Below, in pieces: positions 23,132 through 30,643 of a stretch of DNA of 64,000 nucleotides. The stretch's first letter is position 1. Each line of letters starts with the position of its first letter. This stretch comes from VAYN01 sp963702075. GTDB taxonomy: Bacteria > Actinomycetota > Thermoleophilia > Solirubrobacterales > 70-9. The notes beneath the pieces are model-generated. The model made no database searches, was not told the origin of the DNA, and saw only the letters and a list, made by a program, of their open reading frames with translations. Where the stretch lies: the NCBI GenBank assembly GCA_963702075.1, contig OY969703.1:1426001-1490000 (forward strand). The letters are read 5' to 3'. Position numbers and translations under genes: made by a program.

Positions 23132-23428
23132 GTGAGCGAGTCCTTTTCCGAGTACCCGGCCGCCACCGGCTTTCGCACCCGCCTGCGCGGCCTCGCCTGG
23201 CGCGAGCGCGCGCAGGCGGGCCCGGGCCTGCTGATCCCGCGCTGCTCGAGCGTCCATACCTTCGGCATGCGCTTCGAGCTCGACGTCTACTTCCTCGACC
23301 GCGGCGGCCGGGTCCTCGCGGTGCGGCGACGGGTGCCGCCCCGCCGGGTCCTCTGGTGCCGCGGCGCGTCCGCAGTTTTGGAGATTCCGGCGGCAGAGGG
23401 GGGAGAGTTCGGCGCGCCCAGGACTTAA
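23132..23428 (+). CDS. DUF192 family protein
   Basis: The 98-residue protein carries the DUF192 core: GLLIPRCSSVHTFGMRFELDVYF broken over the usual short strand-turn-strand, then DRGGRVLAVRRRVPP and a C-terminal VLEIPAAEG. DUF192 proteins are small beta-barrel proteins of unknown function that are widespread in bacteria and archaea, often secreted; this one has no signal peptide. The start is GTG at 23132. It lies just upstream of the response regulator (7 nt apart) and may be co-transcribed with it. Confidence 0.8.
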   Translation: MSESFSEYPAATGFRTRLRGLAWRERAQAGPGLLIPRCSSVHTFGMRFELDVYFLDRGGRVLAVRRRVPPRRVLWCRGASAVLEIPAAEGGEFGAPRT

Positions 23429-23434
23429 CCACCC

Positions 23435-24148
23435 ATGCTGCCCGAACGAGAAGACATTGCCAGCCTCGTCGTCTGCGACGACGACGAGGTCACCCTCGAC
23501 ATGCTCTGCGACCACCTTGCGGCCGACCGGTTTGGAGTGATGCCGGCGCCGAGCGCATCGGACGCGCTCCGCCTCTGCCGCTACAACCACCCCGACCTGC
23601 TCCTCCTCGACCTCAGCCTGCCCGACGCCTCCGGCCTCGACGTCCTGCGCGAGATCCGCGAAGCCGACGGGGTCGGCAACCGCTTCGACCCGCGGCTGCC
23701 GGTGATCATCCTCACCGGCCGCAGCGGCGATCACGATCGCGTCCGCGGCCTCGACTCCGGGGCCGACGACTACATCGTCAAGCCCTTCAGGTACGGCGAG
23801 CTGCGGGCGCGGATCAACGCCGTGCTCCGCCGCCGCGCCCACGCGAACGACGGTCCCAGCCGAGTCGGCGAGTTGACGGTCGATCCCGGCCGCCGCCGGG
23901 TCATGGTCGGCGACCGCTTCGTCTCCCTCTCCAAGAAGGAGTTCGGTCTCCTGCGAATCCTCGCCTCCGACCCGACCCGAGTCTTCACCAAGGATGAGCT
24001 GCTGGGGGCGGTATGGGCCTACCACGGTCCCTCGAAAACCCGGACCCTGGACTCCCACGCGAGCCGCCTGCGGCGAAAACTAGACCCAGAGCACGGTCGC
24101 TTCGTGATCAACTGCTGGGGGATCGGCTACCGCCTGATCGAGGGATGA
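23435..24148 (+). CDS. OmpR-family response regulator
   Basis: The 237-residue protein has an N-terminal receiver domain with acidic residues Asp15-Asp17, the phosphoacceptor Asp59 in LLLLDLSLPD, Thr94 in ILTG and Lys116 in YIVKPF. A C-terminal winged helix of the Trans_reg_C type follows (SKKEFGLLRILASDP, the recognition helix around SKTRTLDSHASRLRRKL, and INCWGIGYRL). It should bind DNA when phosphorylated. No histidine kinase adjoins it; the nearest is the one at 25555, about 1.4 kb downstream beyond three other genes, so pairing with that kinase is only a possibility. Confidence 0.92.
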   Translation: MLPEREDIASLVVCDDDEVTLDMLCDHLAADRFGVMPAPSASDALRLCRYNHPDLLLLDLSLPDASGLDVLREIREADGVGNRFDPRLPVIILTGRSGDHDRVRGLDSGADDYIVKPFRYGELRARINAVLRRRAHANDGPSRVGELTVDPGRRRVMVGDRFVSLSKKEFGLLRILASDPTRVFTKDELLGAVWAYHGPSKTRTLDSHASRLRRKLDPEHGRFVINCWGIGYRLIEG

Positions 24149-24154
24149 GCCGGG

Positions 24155-24340
24155 ATGGAAGTTCTCGCCACCTGCATGACCTTGGGCGGCGGGATCGCGC
24201 TCGCCGTCGCCTATCTCGGGGGCGAGCCGGGCGAAAACTACGAACGTTGGGGTGCCGGGGGTACGGCAGTCGGGTTTCTCGTCGGCCTCTTCCTGATCAT
24301 TGCCTTTCCAGGATCTGCTGAGCTACGATGCAGACAATGA
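24155..24340 (+). CDS. Small membrane protein, 61 residues
   Basis: Two hydrophobic segments (residues 5-21 and 36-51) are separated by a short acidic loop GGEPGENYERWG. It starts 6 nt after the response regulator stop, so co-transcription is likely. I recognise no family. It is short, but codon use fits the genome and the double-span layout makes a real gene plausible. Confidence 0.45.
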   Translation: MEVLATCMTLGGGIALAVAYLGGEPGENYERWGAGGTAVGFLVGLFLIIAFPGSAELRCRQ

Positions 24341-24558
24341 CATTCTGTAGAGCTAAAGCCGTCACCCGGACCCTCATGTTCGTCTGCAGCGTCGCGACGG
24401 TCATCGCCGGGTTGCTGTCTCTGGCGGGTGCTGCCGAAAGTCTCATTTGCGTTTTCCCCTTCGGGCTGATGTATCTGTTTATTTGCCTGCTTCGCTTGCT
24501 GGAATCGCTCGAGGGCAAAGAAAAAGCCCCTGGTCGAACGGTTCGACCAGGGGCTTGA
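24328..24558 (+). CDS. Small membrane protein, 76 residues, ending in a terminator
   Basis: The open frame overlaps the previous small gene by 13 nt and encodes two predicted membrane spans (residues about 13-33 and 38-58). Its last ten codons are encoded by the perfect hairpin at 24524-24556, so the tail is not under ordinary protein selection. The region is less GC-rich than the surroundings. It may be a real small membrane protein or chance; no family is recognised. Confidence 0.35.
   Translation: MQTMTFCRAKAVTRTLMFVCSVATVIAGLLSLAGAAESLICVFPFGLMYLFICLLRLLESLEGKEKAPGRTVRPGA
24524..24556 (-). terminator. Rho-independent terminator of the ArsR-type gene
   Basis: The 16-base arms 24524-24539 and 24541-24556 are perfectly complementary. 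On the minus strand the stem is followed directly by TTTTTCTTT, a good U-tract, 22 nt after the stop of the 24578-25180 gene. Confidence 0.85.
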
Positions 24559-24577
24559 GCGCGAGGCGCGCGGCTGG

Positions 24578-25180
24578 CTATTTCTTTTTCTTGCCGCTCT
24601 TGGCGGCCGGCACCTCGAAGTGCATGATCGCCAGCTTGGTCTGAATCGCGCTGGCTTTGTCTTTGCCGATCCGTTTGCGGGCTTCCTTCTGGATCGCGTT
24701 CGCTTTGTCGACCGTTTCGGTCAGGGTCTTGTTGAGGTCTTTCCAACCCTGCTTGTCAAGTTGGAGCGGGGTGTCGGAGAGGTGTGAATCGCTACGGGCG
24801 TCGAGGGTGCCTTCGGCCATCGCCTCGGTCGCGCTCTGGCCGATCGACTCGAGGATCGAACCGGAGATGCCCTTGCGGGCCGAGGCCGGGATCTTGGCCC
24901 AGTCCGAATCGCTGAGGAAGGCGCGGTCGGTGGCGCGGTAGAAGTGCTCCACCGCTCCCCGGCGGGGCTCGGTTTTCACCAGTTCGACGCAGTCGTATTC
25001 GAGCAGCGTTTTCACGTGGTAGCTGACGTTGCCCAACGGCTCACCGAGCTCTTGAGCCAACTGATTCGGGCTCGAGATCCCTCGGTGCAGGGAGCTGAGG
25101 ATGCGAACGCGCAGCGGGTGGGCAAGCGCCTTCGCCAACTGTTGGGTAATGCCCTCTGGTGAAGTGCGGGACTGTGGCAA
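24578..25180 (-). CDS. ArsR/HTH_20-type winged helix regulator with a helical C-terminal domain
   Basis: The 200-residue protein has an N-terminal winged helix (ALAHPLRVRILSSLHRG, QLAQELGEPLGNVSYHVKTL, a wing around EPRRGAVEHFYRAT). A C-terminal domain of about 100 residues rich in helix and charge ends in a lysine tail. It is a DNA-binding regulator of the ArsR-like type; no metal cysteines are visible. The start is TTG at 25180 with AGGAGG 6 nt upstream. That site lies in a short palindrome (AGGAGGACCTCCT on the plus strand), which could be an autoregulatory operator. A strong terminator follows the gene. Confidence 0.8.
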   Translation of the reverse strand: MPQSRTSPEGITQQLAKALAHPLRVRILSSLHRGISSPNQLAQELGEPLGNVSYHVKTLLEYDCVELVKTEPRRGAVEHFYRATDRAFLSDSDWAKIPASARKGISGSILESIGQSATEAMAEGTLDARSDSHLSDTPLQLDKQGWKDLNKTLTETVDKANAIQKEARKRIGKDKASAIQTKLAIMHFEVPAAKSGKKKK

Positions 25181-25352
25181 GGAGGACCTCCTGGGGTTGG
25201 GGTCTCAGACGGTGATCTAGGGGTGGCAAAGGTCGTCTGAGTTACTAGACAAGTATTCCAAAACGCATGGAGGGTAACCGCGCCCGCGAACAAATATGCA
25301 CTAAAAAAGAGCAACCAATGTAACCACCTCCAGTTTCTTTTTTTATAGGGGT

Positions 25353-25381
25353 TTGGGAACCTAACTGTCATGAATTAGGGT
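25353..25381 (+). promoter_or_regulatory. Promoter of the kinase/tad operon
   Basis: TTGGGA (25353-25358) and TAGGGT (25376-25381) are separated by exactly 17 nt, giving a predicted start near 25388. The 374-nt region 25181-25554 around it has no gene. It holds an AT-rich stretch, this promoter and the leader hairpin that follows. Confidence 0.55.
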
Positions 25382-25391
25382 CTTACCCGTT

Positions 25392-25452
25392 GCACCCGCC
25401 CCGTCGTGGCGCCTGGCCGAGACCGCTTCGAGGGGCGGGTGCTCCTTTTTCC
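25392..25452 (+). terminator. Leader terminator (attenuator candidate) before the kinase/tad operon
   Basis: The 11-base arms GCACCCGCCCC (25392-25402) and GGGGCGGGTGC (25432-25442) are perfectly complementary around a 29-nt loop that can itself pair in part. TCCTTTTTCC follows directly. The hairpin begins a few bases after the predicted transcript start and lies 113 nt before the kinase start codon. Confidence 0.65.
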
Positions 25453-25554
25453 GCTCAGTCCGGATTGCTCGCGCCGGATTCCAGGCCGCCGGGGGAGAAC
25501 ATGGGGCCGCTCCGCCCTTGCTTCTGCGATGCGAGCGAGTGGAGGTGGCGAGCA

Positions 25555-26262
25555 ATGACGATGGAGCTGGCGCAGGTTGCCGCCGGTCTGCCGCTGGCGG
25601 CATCTTTGGCCTTGGCAGGCGGAATTACGAGTCGCCGGGAGGGCCGGCGCCGGGCGGCGCTGAACGAGGCGGTGCACGAGCTTCGTCGCCCGCTGCAGGC
25701 TCTCAGTTTGGCCCTGCCAGACGCCTCCCACAGGGCGGCGCCGATCGAGTCCTCACTGGAGTTGGCGACGGCAGCGCTCGATCGCCTCGATCGTGAGATC
25801 AACGGGGCCGCGCTCGAGGAAGACGTGACTGAGGTTCCGGTCAATGCCCTGATCGAGGAAGCGGTGCAGCGGTGGAAGGGCGCGGCGACCCGGAGTGGGA
25901 ACAGTTTGCGGAGAGGGTGGAATGACCCCGAGACGTACGTTGCAGGCGACCGCTTTGGGCTCGCCCAAGCATTGGACAACTTGCTCAGCAATGGGATCGA
26001 GCACGGGACGGGGGAGGTGAGGATCGGGTGGCGTCGCGAGGGCGACTGGGTCTGTATCTCGGTTACGAACACCGCTGCGTCGAGGGTGAAGCCGGATCGG
26101 CGAGGGCGAGGCCGGGGTGGCCGCAGCCGCCGAGGTCATGGGCTGCGGGTGGTTAGGCGAGTCGCCAGGACCCACGGCGGCAGCTTCACCCTGCGGTCCG
26201 CGCGGCAGGGTGTCAAGGCGAGCCTGCGGCTGCCCGTGCGACGGCGGGTGAGTTCGGGATGA
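25555..26262 (+). CDS. Histidine kinase at the head of the tad cluster
   Basis: The 235-residue protein has one short N-terminal hydrophobic segment and a dimerisation helix with the H-box VHELRRPLQAL (His41). A HATPase_c domain follows with an N-box (LAQALDNLLSNGIEHGTG) and a glycine-rich G-box region (GRGRGGRSRRGHGLRVVRRV). There is no sensor domain to speak of. The ATG at 25555 has GGAGGT 8 nt upstream, which decides it over an in-frame ATG at 25390 that lies in the leader hairpin. Its stop overlaps the CpaB-like gene (ATGA), which ties this kinase tightly to Tad secretion genes. No response regulator is in the operon. Confidence 0.82.
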   Translation: MTMELAQVAAGLPLAASLALAGGITSRREGRRRAALNEAVHELRRPLQALSLALPDASHRAAPIESSLELATAALDRLDREINGAALEEDVTEVPVNALIEEAVQRWKGAATRSGNSLRRGWNDPETYVAGDRFGLAQALDNLLSNGIEHGTGEVRIGWRREGDWVCISVTNTAASRVKPDRRGRGRGGRSRRGHGLRVVRRVARTHGGSFTLRSARQGVKASLRLPVRRRVSSG

Positions 26263-26909
26263 GCCGGCGCTTCCGCGCCTTCGGGTTTCTCCTCGCAGCG
26301 GCGATCGCAGCGGTCAGCGCGGCCGCGATCGCCAATGGCTACGGCGACAGCGTGGCGAGCGGCTACGGCGAGCTCCGTCCGGTCCTCATCGCCGGCTCGG
26401 CGCTTGCGGCGGGCAGGCCGATCGATCCCAAGGTCGCGGGGGAGGATCTGGTGGTGCGCCGCGTACCGGTCCGATTCGCCCCGCCGGGCGCGCTCTCTGG
26501 ACCCGCCGAAGCGGTCGGCCTCGTCCCGGCGGCACCCGTGCCCGCTGGTTCTTACCTACTTGCGGCTCAGCTTCATCCGCCCCGCGCCGCCGGTCCTGTC
26601 GCCGCTCTGGGGAGCGGCCGCCGGCCGGTCGAGATCGCGGTCAGCGGAGCAGGGGCCCTGGAAGCACTGGGCGCGGCGCCGGTGGGGTCGAAAGTCGACG
26701 TCGCGGTGACGACCGAACCGAGCGGGTCCGGCGACGGGCGCACCTACGTCGCTGCACCGGCCGTTCCCCTGCTGGGGCTGGGCCCCGGTGGCGAAGGGAT
26801 CGAGGGCGAAACCGCCGCGGCCACTCTCGCCCTGACCCGGCCACAGGCCCTGCGCCTGATCGAGGCCGAGAGCTTCGCCCGCCGCATAACCCTGCTCCCC
26901 CGCGGCTGA
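26259..26909 (+). CDS. SAF-domain protein, CpaB/RcpC-like
   Basis: The 216-residue protein has an N-terminal membrane anchor (residues 6-26). A SAF-like domain follows, seen in VLIAGSALAAGRPIDPKVAGEDL and the later VPAGSYLLAAQL, then a beta-rich C-terminal domain. CpaB proteins sit in the periplasmic or wall side of Tad/Flp pilus machines. Context supports this: it is followed without a gap by cpaF/tadA, tadB and tadC. It overlaps the kinase gene by four bases and the next gene by one. Confidence 0.72.
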   Translation: MSRRFRAFGFLLAAAIAAVSAAAIANGYGDSVASGYGELRPVLIAGSALAAGRPIDPKVAGEDLVVRRVPVRFAPPGALSGPAEAVGLVPAAPVPAGSYLLAAQLHPPRAAGPVAALGSGRRPVEIAVSGAGALEALGAAPVGSKVDVAVTTEPSGSGDGRTYVAAPAVPLLGLGPGGEGIEGETAAATLALTRPQALRLIEAESFARRITLLPRG

Positions 26910-28000
26910 TGGACGTGCGCGAGCGCAACATCGCTGAAGTCTCCGACCGCCTGCGCCGGCGCCTGATCGAGCGGCGGCGGGCGGAGGCGGCGGCGGGAGA
27001 CCGGTCCGGGGAGAGCATCGAGGATTCGGTGCGCCGCCTGGTCGCCGAGCAGGCGGCGGTGCTGCCCGCCGCCGAGCGAGGCGAGCTGGCCGAGCGGATC
27101 GTCCGCGACAGCATCGGCCTCGGCCCGCTCGAGGTGCTGCTGGTCGACCCTGCCGTCGAGGAGGTGATGGTCAACGGTCCCGACCGCGTCTATATAGAGA
27201 GGAGGGGGCTGCTCGAGGAGACCGATGTCCGCTTCGAGAGCGAGGAAGACCTGCGCAACGCGATCGAGCGAATCCTCGCTCCGCTCGGGCGGCGCATCGA
27301 CGAGCTGAGTCCGATGGTCGACGCGAGGCTCGCCGACGGCTCGCGGGTCAACGTCGTGATTCCGCCGCTGGCGATCGACGGCCCGGCGCTCTCGATCCGG
27401 CGCTTCGGCGCCAACCGGCCCGACCCCGATCGGCTGGTCGAGATCGGCACGCTGAGCGACGAGCAGCGGCGGCTGCTCGAAGCGGCGGTCGCGGATCGCC
27501 GCAGCGTCCTCGTCAGCGGCGGCACCGGTTCCGGCAAGACGACGCTGCTGAACGCGCTCTCGAGCTTCATCGCGCCCTCTGAGCGGGTGGTGACGATCGA
27601 GGACGCGGCCGAGCTGAGGTTGCAGCAGCCCCACGTCGTGCGGCTCGAGAGTCGGCCGGCGGGAGTCGAGGGGCGGGGGGAGGTGACGATCCGCGACCTG
27701 CTCCGCAACGCGCTGCGGATGCGGCCCGACCGGATCGTGATCGGCGAGGTCAGGGGCGTCGAGGCGCTCGACCTGCTTTCGGCTCTGAACACCGGCCACG
27801 ACGGCGCCCTCTCCACGGTCCACGCGAACTCCCCGCACGATGCCCTCAGCCGCCTCGAGACCCTGGCGCTGATGGCGGGCGTCGGCCTGCCGCATGCCGC
27901 CGTCGCCGAACAGGTGCGGCGGGGGATCGACCTCGTCGTCCACCTCCAGCGCCGGCCAGACGGCAGTCGTCGCGTCACCGAGATCGCCGAGGTGGGATGA
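26909..28000 (+). CDS. Tad secretion ATPase TadA/CpaF
   Basis: The 363-residue protein is a type II/IV secretion ATPase of the CpaF group. The N-terminal region includes EEVMVNGPDRVYIER. Walker A GGTGSGKT is at about residues 204-211, the Asp box follows in VVTIEDAAEL, and the Walker B region is RIVIGEVRGVEALDLL, then the His box GHDGALSTVHANSPHDAL. It energises assembly of a Flp-type pilus from the cytoplasmic face. The next gene overlaps by four bases (ATGA). Sometimes this protein is called TadA; I give no symbol because the naming varies. Confidence 0.9.
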   Translation: MDVRERNIAEVSDRLRRRLIERRRAEAAAGDRSGESIEDSVRRLVAEQAAVLPAAERGELAERIVRDSIGLGPLEVLLVDPAVEEVMVNGPDRVYIERRGLLEETDVRFESEEDLRNAIERILAPLGRRIDELSPMVDARLADGSRVNVVIPPLAIDGPALSIRRFGANRPDPDRLVEIGTLSDEQRRLLEAAVADRRSVLVSGGTGSGKTTLLNALSSFIAPSERVVTIEDAAELRLQQPHVVRLESRPAGVEGRGEVTIRDLLRNALRMRPDRIVIGEVRGVEALDLLSALNTGHDGALSTVHANSPHDALSRLETLALMAGVGLPHAAVAEQVRRGIDLVVHLQRRPDGSRRVTEIAEVG

Positions 28001-28839
28001 CGGCGGCGATTGCGATCGGAGCCGCCGCCGGCGGGCTGCTGGCGCTGGCGGCACGCGAGGCGGCGATCTCCAGCCCGGCGCTCGCGGGCTGGCTCCGTCT
28101 GGCGCTCGAGCCGCTGCGCCGGGCCGCCGAGGAGGGGTACGCGCCCTCCTCGGTCGAGCGCCGGCGGCTGGCGGCGCTGGCGACGGCCGCCGCGATCCTC
28201 GGCGGCTGGTTCCTCGGCGGGTTCGCCCTGGCGCTGCCGCTCGCCCTCGCCGGCCCGGCGGCGATGGGGTGGGCGATCGGCGTGCGCCGTCGCCGCTACC
28301 GCCGCGCCGTCGAGCGCTCGCTGCCGGAAGTGGCGACGGCGATCGCCGACTCGCTCAGCGCCGGGCGCTCGCTGCGGGCCTCGCTGCCCGCCGCCGTTGC
28401 CTCGCTCGACGGGCCGCCGGCGATCGAGCTCTCGCGGCTGGCGGCGGAGCTCGACCTCGGGGTGCCGACGGTGGCGGTGGTGCGGGCCTGGCGGCGGCGG
28501 ATGCGCTCGGAGCGGATCGACACCTTCGCCGCCGCGCTGCTCAGCCAGCGCCTTGCCGGCGGCGACCTCGCTGGGCTCCTGCGCCGCTTCGCCGCCGGGG
28601 CGGCCGAGCGCGAGCGGGTGGTCGAGGACGCGCGCTCGGCGACCTCGCAGGCGCGCTTCACCGGCCTCCTGGTGGTGGCGATGCCGACCGGCGGCGCCCT
28701 CTTCGCCGAGCTGCTGCAGCCGGGGTTCCTGGCGACGCTGCTCGCCTCGCCGCCTGCCGCGGTCCTGCTCGCGCTTGCCGCGGCGTTGCAGGTCGTCGGC
28801 TTCTTCGCGATTCGCCGTTTCTCGCAGGTGGTCGAGTGA
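27997..28839 (+). CDS. Tad platform membrane protein TadB
   Basis: The 280-residue protein has an N-terminal membrane segment, a pair of membrane segments near residues 60-95, a cytoplasmic T2SSF domain (EVATAIADSLSAGRSLRASLPAAV, then GGDLAGLLRRFAAGAAERERVVED), and C-terminal membrane segments. TadB and TadC form the inner-membrane platform that the TadA ATPase drives. It overlaps the genes on both sides by four bases, so translation is coupled across the whole cluster. Confidence 0.85.
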   Translation: MTAAIAIGAAAGGLLALAAREAAISSPALAGWLRLALEPLRRAAEEGYAPSSVERRRLAALATAAAILGGWFLGGFALALPLALAGPAAMGWAIGVRRRRYRRAVERSLPEVATAIADSLSAGRSLRASLPAAVASLDGPPAIELSRLAAELDLGVPTVAVVRAWRRRMRSERIDTFAAALLSQRLAGGDLAGLLRRFAAGAAERERVVEDARSATSQARFTGLLVVAMPTGGALFAELLQPGFLATLLASPPAAVLLALAAALQVVGFFAIRRFSQVVE

Positions 28840-29555
28840 ACGGCAGCGGCCTGCTCGCGGCGGTGGCGGCGCTGCTCGTCGCCGCGGCCGCAAAGGACCT
28901 GTGCCGCGGTCGGGAGGTCCGGGTGCAGGTGCCGAAGCTGCTGCTGGGCAGGCTGCTCGGCGCGGGCTGCGGGGCGCTGTTCGGGCTGGTCGGCTCGCCG
29001 ATGGCACCGGGACGGATGTCCCTCCTCGTCCTGGTCGGTCTTCCCATCGCCGGCTTCCTCCTGCCCAATGCGGTCCTCGAGCGCCGGGCTCGGCAACGGC
29101 AGCGGCGGCTGGTCGCGGCGCTGCCCGATGCCCTCGACCTGCTTGCCGTCGGCGCCGGGTCTGGCCGCGGCCCCGCCGCCGGGATCGAGCAGCTGGCGCG
29201 GGCGGGGGAGGGGCCGCTCGCGGACGAGCTGCGGCTGACCGTCGCCGAGCTCTCCTGCGGCGTACCCCTCAGCGACGCCCTTGCCTCGCTGCGCAGCCGC
29301 GTGCCCGGCGGCGAGCTGGCGACGCTGGTCGCCGCGATCGAGCGCTCGCGCAAGTTCGGCTCGCCCCTCGCCGATCAGCTGCGCCGCCAGGCCACCGCGC
29401 TGCGCCGCGACAGCCGCCGCGCCGTCGAGGAGCGCGCCGCCCGCGCCGCTCCGAAGATCCAGCTCGTCGTCGCCCTGGTCCTCGTCCCCTCGGTCCTGCT
29501 GATGATCGCCGCCGGCCTGATCGCCAACGCAGGGACGCTGCTAGCCGGCTTCTGA
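28836..29555 (+). CDS. Tad platform membrane protein TadC
   Basis: The 239-residue protein has the same layout as TadB: membrane segments at the N-terminus, a T2SSF domain (LPDALDLLAVGAGSGRGPAAGIEQLA, then ERSRKFGSPLADQLRRQA) and two C-terminal membrane segments. The GTG at 28836 overlaps the TadB stop (GTGA). The frame is open much further upstream but only as antisense-like read-through. The gene ends 15 nt inside the convergent membrane-protein gene. No Flp pilin, prepilin peptidase or TadE-like pseudopilin follows. Confidence 0.82.
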   Translation: MNGSGLLAAVAALLVAAAAKDLCRGREVRVQVPKLLLGRLLGAGCGALFGLVGSPMAPGRMSLLVLVGLPIAGFLLPNAVLERRARQRQRRLVAALPDALDLLAVGAGSGRGPAAGIEQLARAGEGPLADELRLTVAELSCGVPLSDALASLRSRVPGGELATLVAAIERSRKFGSPLADQLRRQATALRRDSRRAVEERAARAAPKIQLVVALVLVPSVLLMIAAGLIANAGTLLAGF

Positions 29556-30440
29556 GGGGCCGCTGGCCGGGGTGCTGGTTTCCAGCGCCTCGTCGCGAAG
29601 CCGTTTCGCCACCGCGGCGGTGGCGGCGGCGATGCCGTCGAGCTCGGCGGCGTTCTCCTTGTGGCCGTTGACGTAGCAGCAGAGGGCGCCGCCGACCAGC
29701 TCGAAGGCGAACTTCTCCGGCGCCGCTTCGTTCAGCCAGACGATGAAGGTGGGGGCGAAGAGGCGGCGCAGCCAGACGGCGTCCTGGCCCTTGCCGGCGA
29801 AGATCTCGTACTTCTCGTCGAGCTCCGTACTCTCCAGCTTCACCCGCTCTTTGTTGCCGCGGAAGACGTCCTCGAACTTCTCCAGCGAGCGGAGGCCGAA
29901 CTTGCGCTGGCAGTAGAGCTCGGGGCAGTGGGCGACGCAGTCGGGGACCTCGACCAGGCCGAGGGTGTAGCGGTAGTAGTTGGTCTGCCGGTCGCCGTCG
30001 CTGTCGGTCGTCTCCTCCTCATAGGTATAGAGAGCGAGGGTGCCTTCGATGCCGTCGCCGATCTGACCGCTGAGGGTCCGATTGGCGTAGCGGTCGTCGC
30101 CTTTCTTCAGCAGTGGCGTCACCGCCGGCAGCGGTCCCTTGCCGCCGAGCGCCAGCCCGCGCTCCTGGGCGTAGGTCTCGAAGAAGGCGTCGGCGGCCTT
30201 CGAGTCGGCGATGCCGAAGACGATCAGCAGGCCGACGAGGACGACTCCCACCAGCGCCGCCAGCCCGATCGCCGGACCGACGACCGCCGCGCCCACGCCG
30301 GCCCCGATCAGCGCAAAGACTCCGATCAGGATCCAGGTCAGCGGCTTGCGCAGCAGCCGCTTGAAGTGGAAGCCGCGCAGGTCGTTGGCGTCGTCGGGGG
30401 CGTTTGCCGCCGCCGCGTGTGCGTCTGCGCTCGTAGCCAC
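29541..30440 (-). CDS. Membrane protein of unknown function, 299 residues
   Basis: The protein has a soluble N-terminus of about 35 residues, two adjacent membrane segments (LTWILIGVFALIGAGVGAAV and AALVGVVLVGLLIVFGIA), and a large soluble C-terminal domain of about 200 residues with TYEEETTDSDGDRQTNYYRYTLGLVEV and a cysteine pair near CVAHCPELYCQ. I recognise no named family; the C-terminal domain may face the cytoplasm. The GTG at 30440 lies 7 nt after a TAGGTT box on the minus strand, which decides the start over an ATG at 30581. It is divergent from the mraZ operon. Confidence 0.72.
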   Translation of the reverse strand: MATSADAHAAAANAPDDANDLRGFHFKRLLRKPLTWILIGVFALIGAGVGAAVVGPAIGLAALVGVVLVGLLIVFGIADSKAADAFFETYAQERGLALGGKGPLPAVTPLLKKGDDRYANRTLSGQIGDGIEGTLALYTYEEETTDSDGDRQTNYYRYTLGLVEVPDCVAHCPELYCQRKFGLRSLEKFEDVFRGNKERVKLESTELDEKYEIFAGKGQDAVWLRRLFAPTFIVWLNEAAPEKFAFELVGGALCCYVNGHKENAAELDGIAAATAAVAKRLRDEALETSTPASGPSEAG

Positions 30441-30447
30441 GGGCCGC

Positions 30448-30453
30448 AACCTA
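30448..30453 (-). promoter_or_regulatory. -10 box TAGGTT for the 299-residue membrane protein (leaderless type)
   Basis: On the minus strand TAGGTT ends 7 nt before the GTG at 30440. Confidence 0.5.
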
Positions 30454-30497
30454 CCGCTCTCCCGCGGATGCAATTGGGGTTGCAGAGGGGGGTCGTG

Positions 30498-30526
30498 TTG
30501 CAAAGTGGGGGAGTGTGGGTTATTGT
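30498..30526 (+). promoter_or_regulatory. mraZ promoter
   Basis: TTGCAA (30498-30503) and TATTGT (30521-30526) are 17 nt apart, predicting a start near 30533. The spacer and -10 box are overlaid by the three MraZ-box-like repeats. Confidence 0.6.
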
Positions 30527-30530
30527 GGCG
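30506..30530 (+). promoter_or_regulatory. MraZ-binding repeats (three TGGGN-type boxes)
   Basis: TGGGG (30506-30510), TGGGT (30516-30520) and TGGCG (30526-30530) occur at an exact 10-bp period. In E. coli MraZ represses its own operon by binding three TGGGN repeats separated by 5 bp, so the spacing and the gene downstream both fit. Confidence 0.7.
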
Positions 30531-30546
30531 ATCGAGTTGAAGCCCA

Positions 30547-30600
30547 GGACCGGGGTGGTGAGGCTCCTCCCACCTCATCACTCCGGTCCCTTTTCTTTGT
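30547..30600 (+). terminator. Intrinsic-terminator-like hairpin in the mraZ leader
   Basis: Arms at 30547-30563 and 30573-30589 match at 15 of 17 positions around a 9-nt loop and are followed by CTTTTCTTTGTT. It starts about 14 nt after the predicted transcript start and lies 54 nt before the mraZ GTG, so it may attenuate the division operon. Confidence 0.6.
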
Positions 30601-30643
30601 TGGTTATTTCGTTCGCCCCCCGTTTTAGAAAGGACTCGGCGAG

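Noticed and set aside
22094..24058. A 654-codon open frame on the minus strand across the PfkB, DUF192 and response regulator region
   Set aside because: Its sequence is Arg/Ala/Gly-rich shadow translation of better-supported genes in other frames, and it covers three recognisable proteins.
25167..25192. A palindrome AGGAGGACCTCCT over the ribosome site of the ArsR-type gene
   Set aside because: It is too compact to fold as an mRNA hairpin and could be coincidence; noted only in the gene entry.
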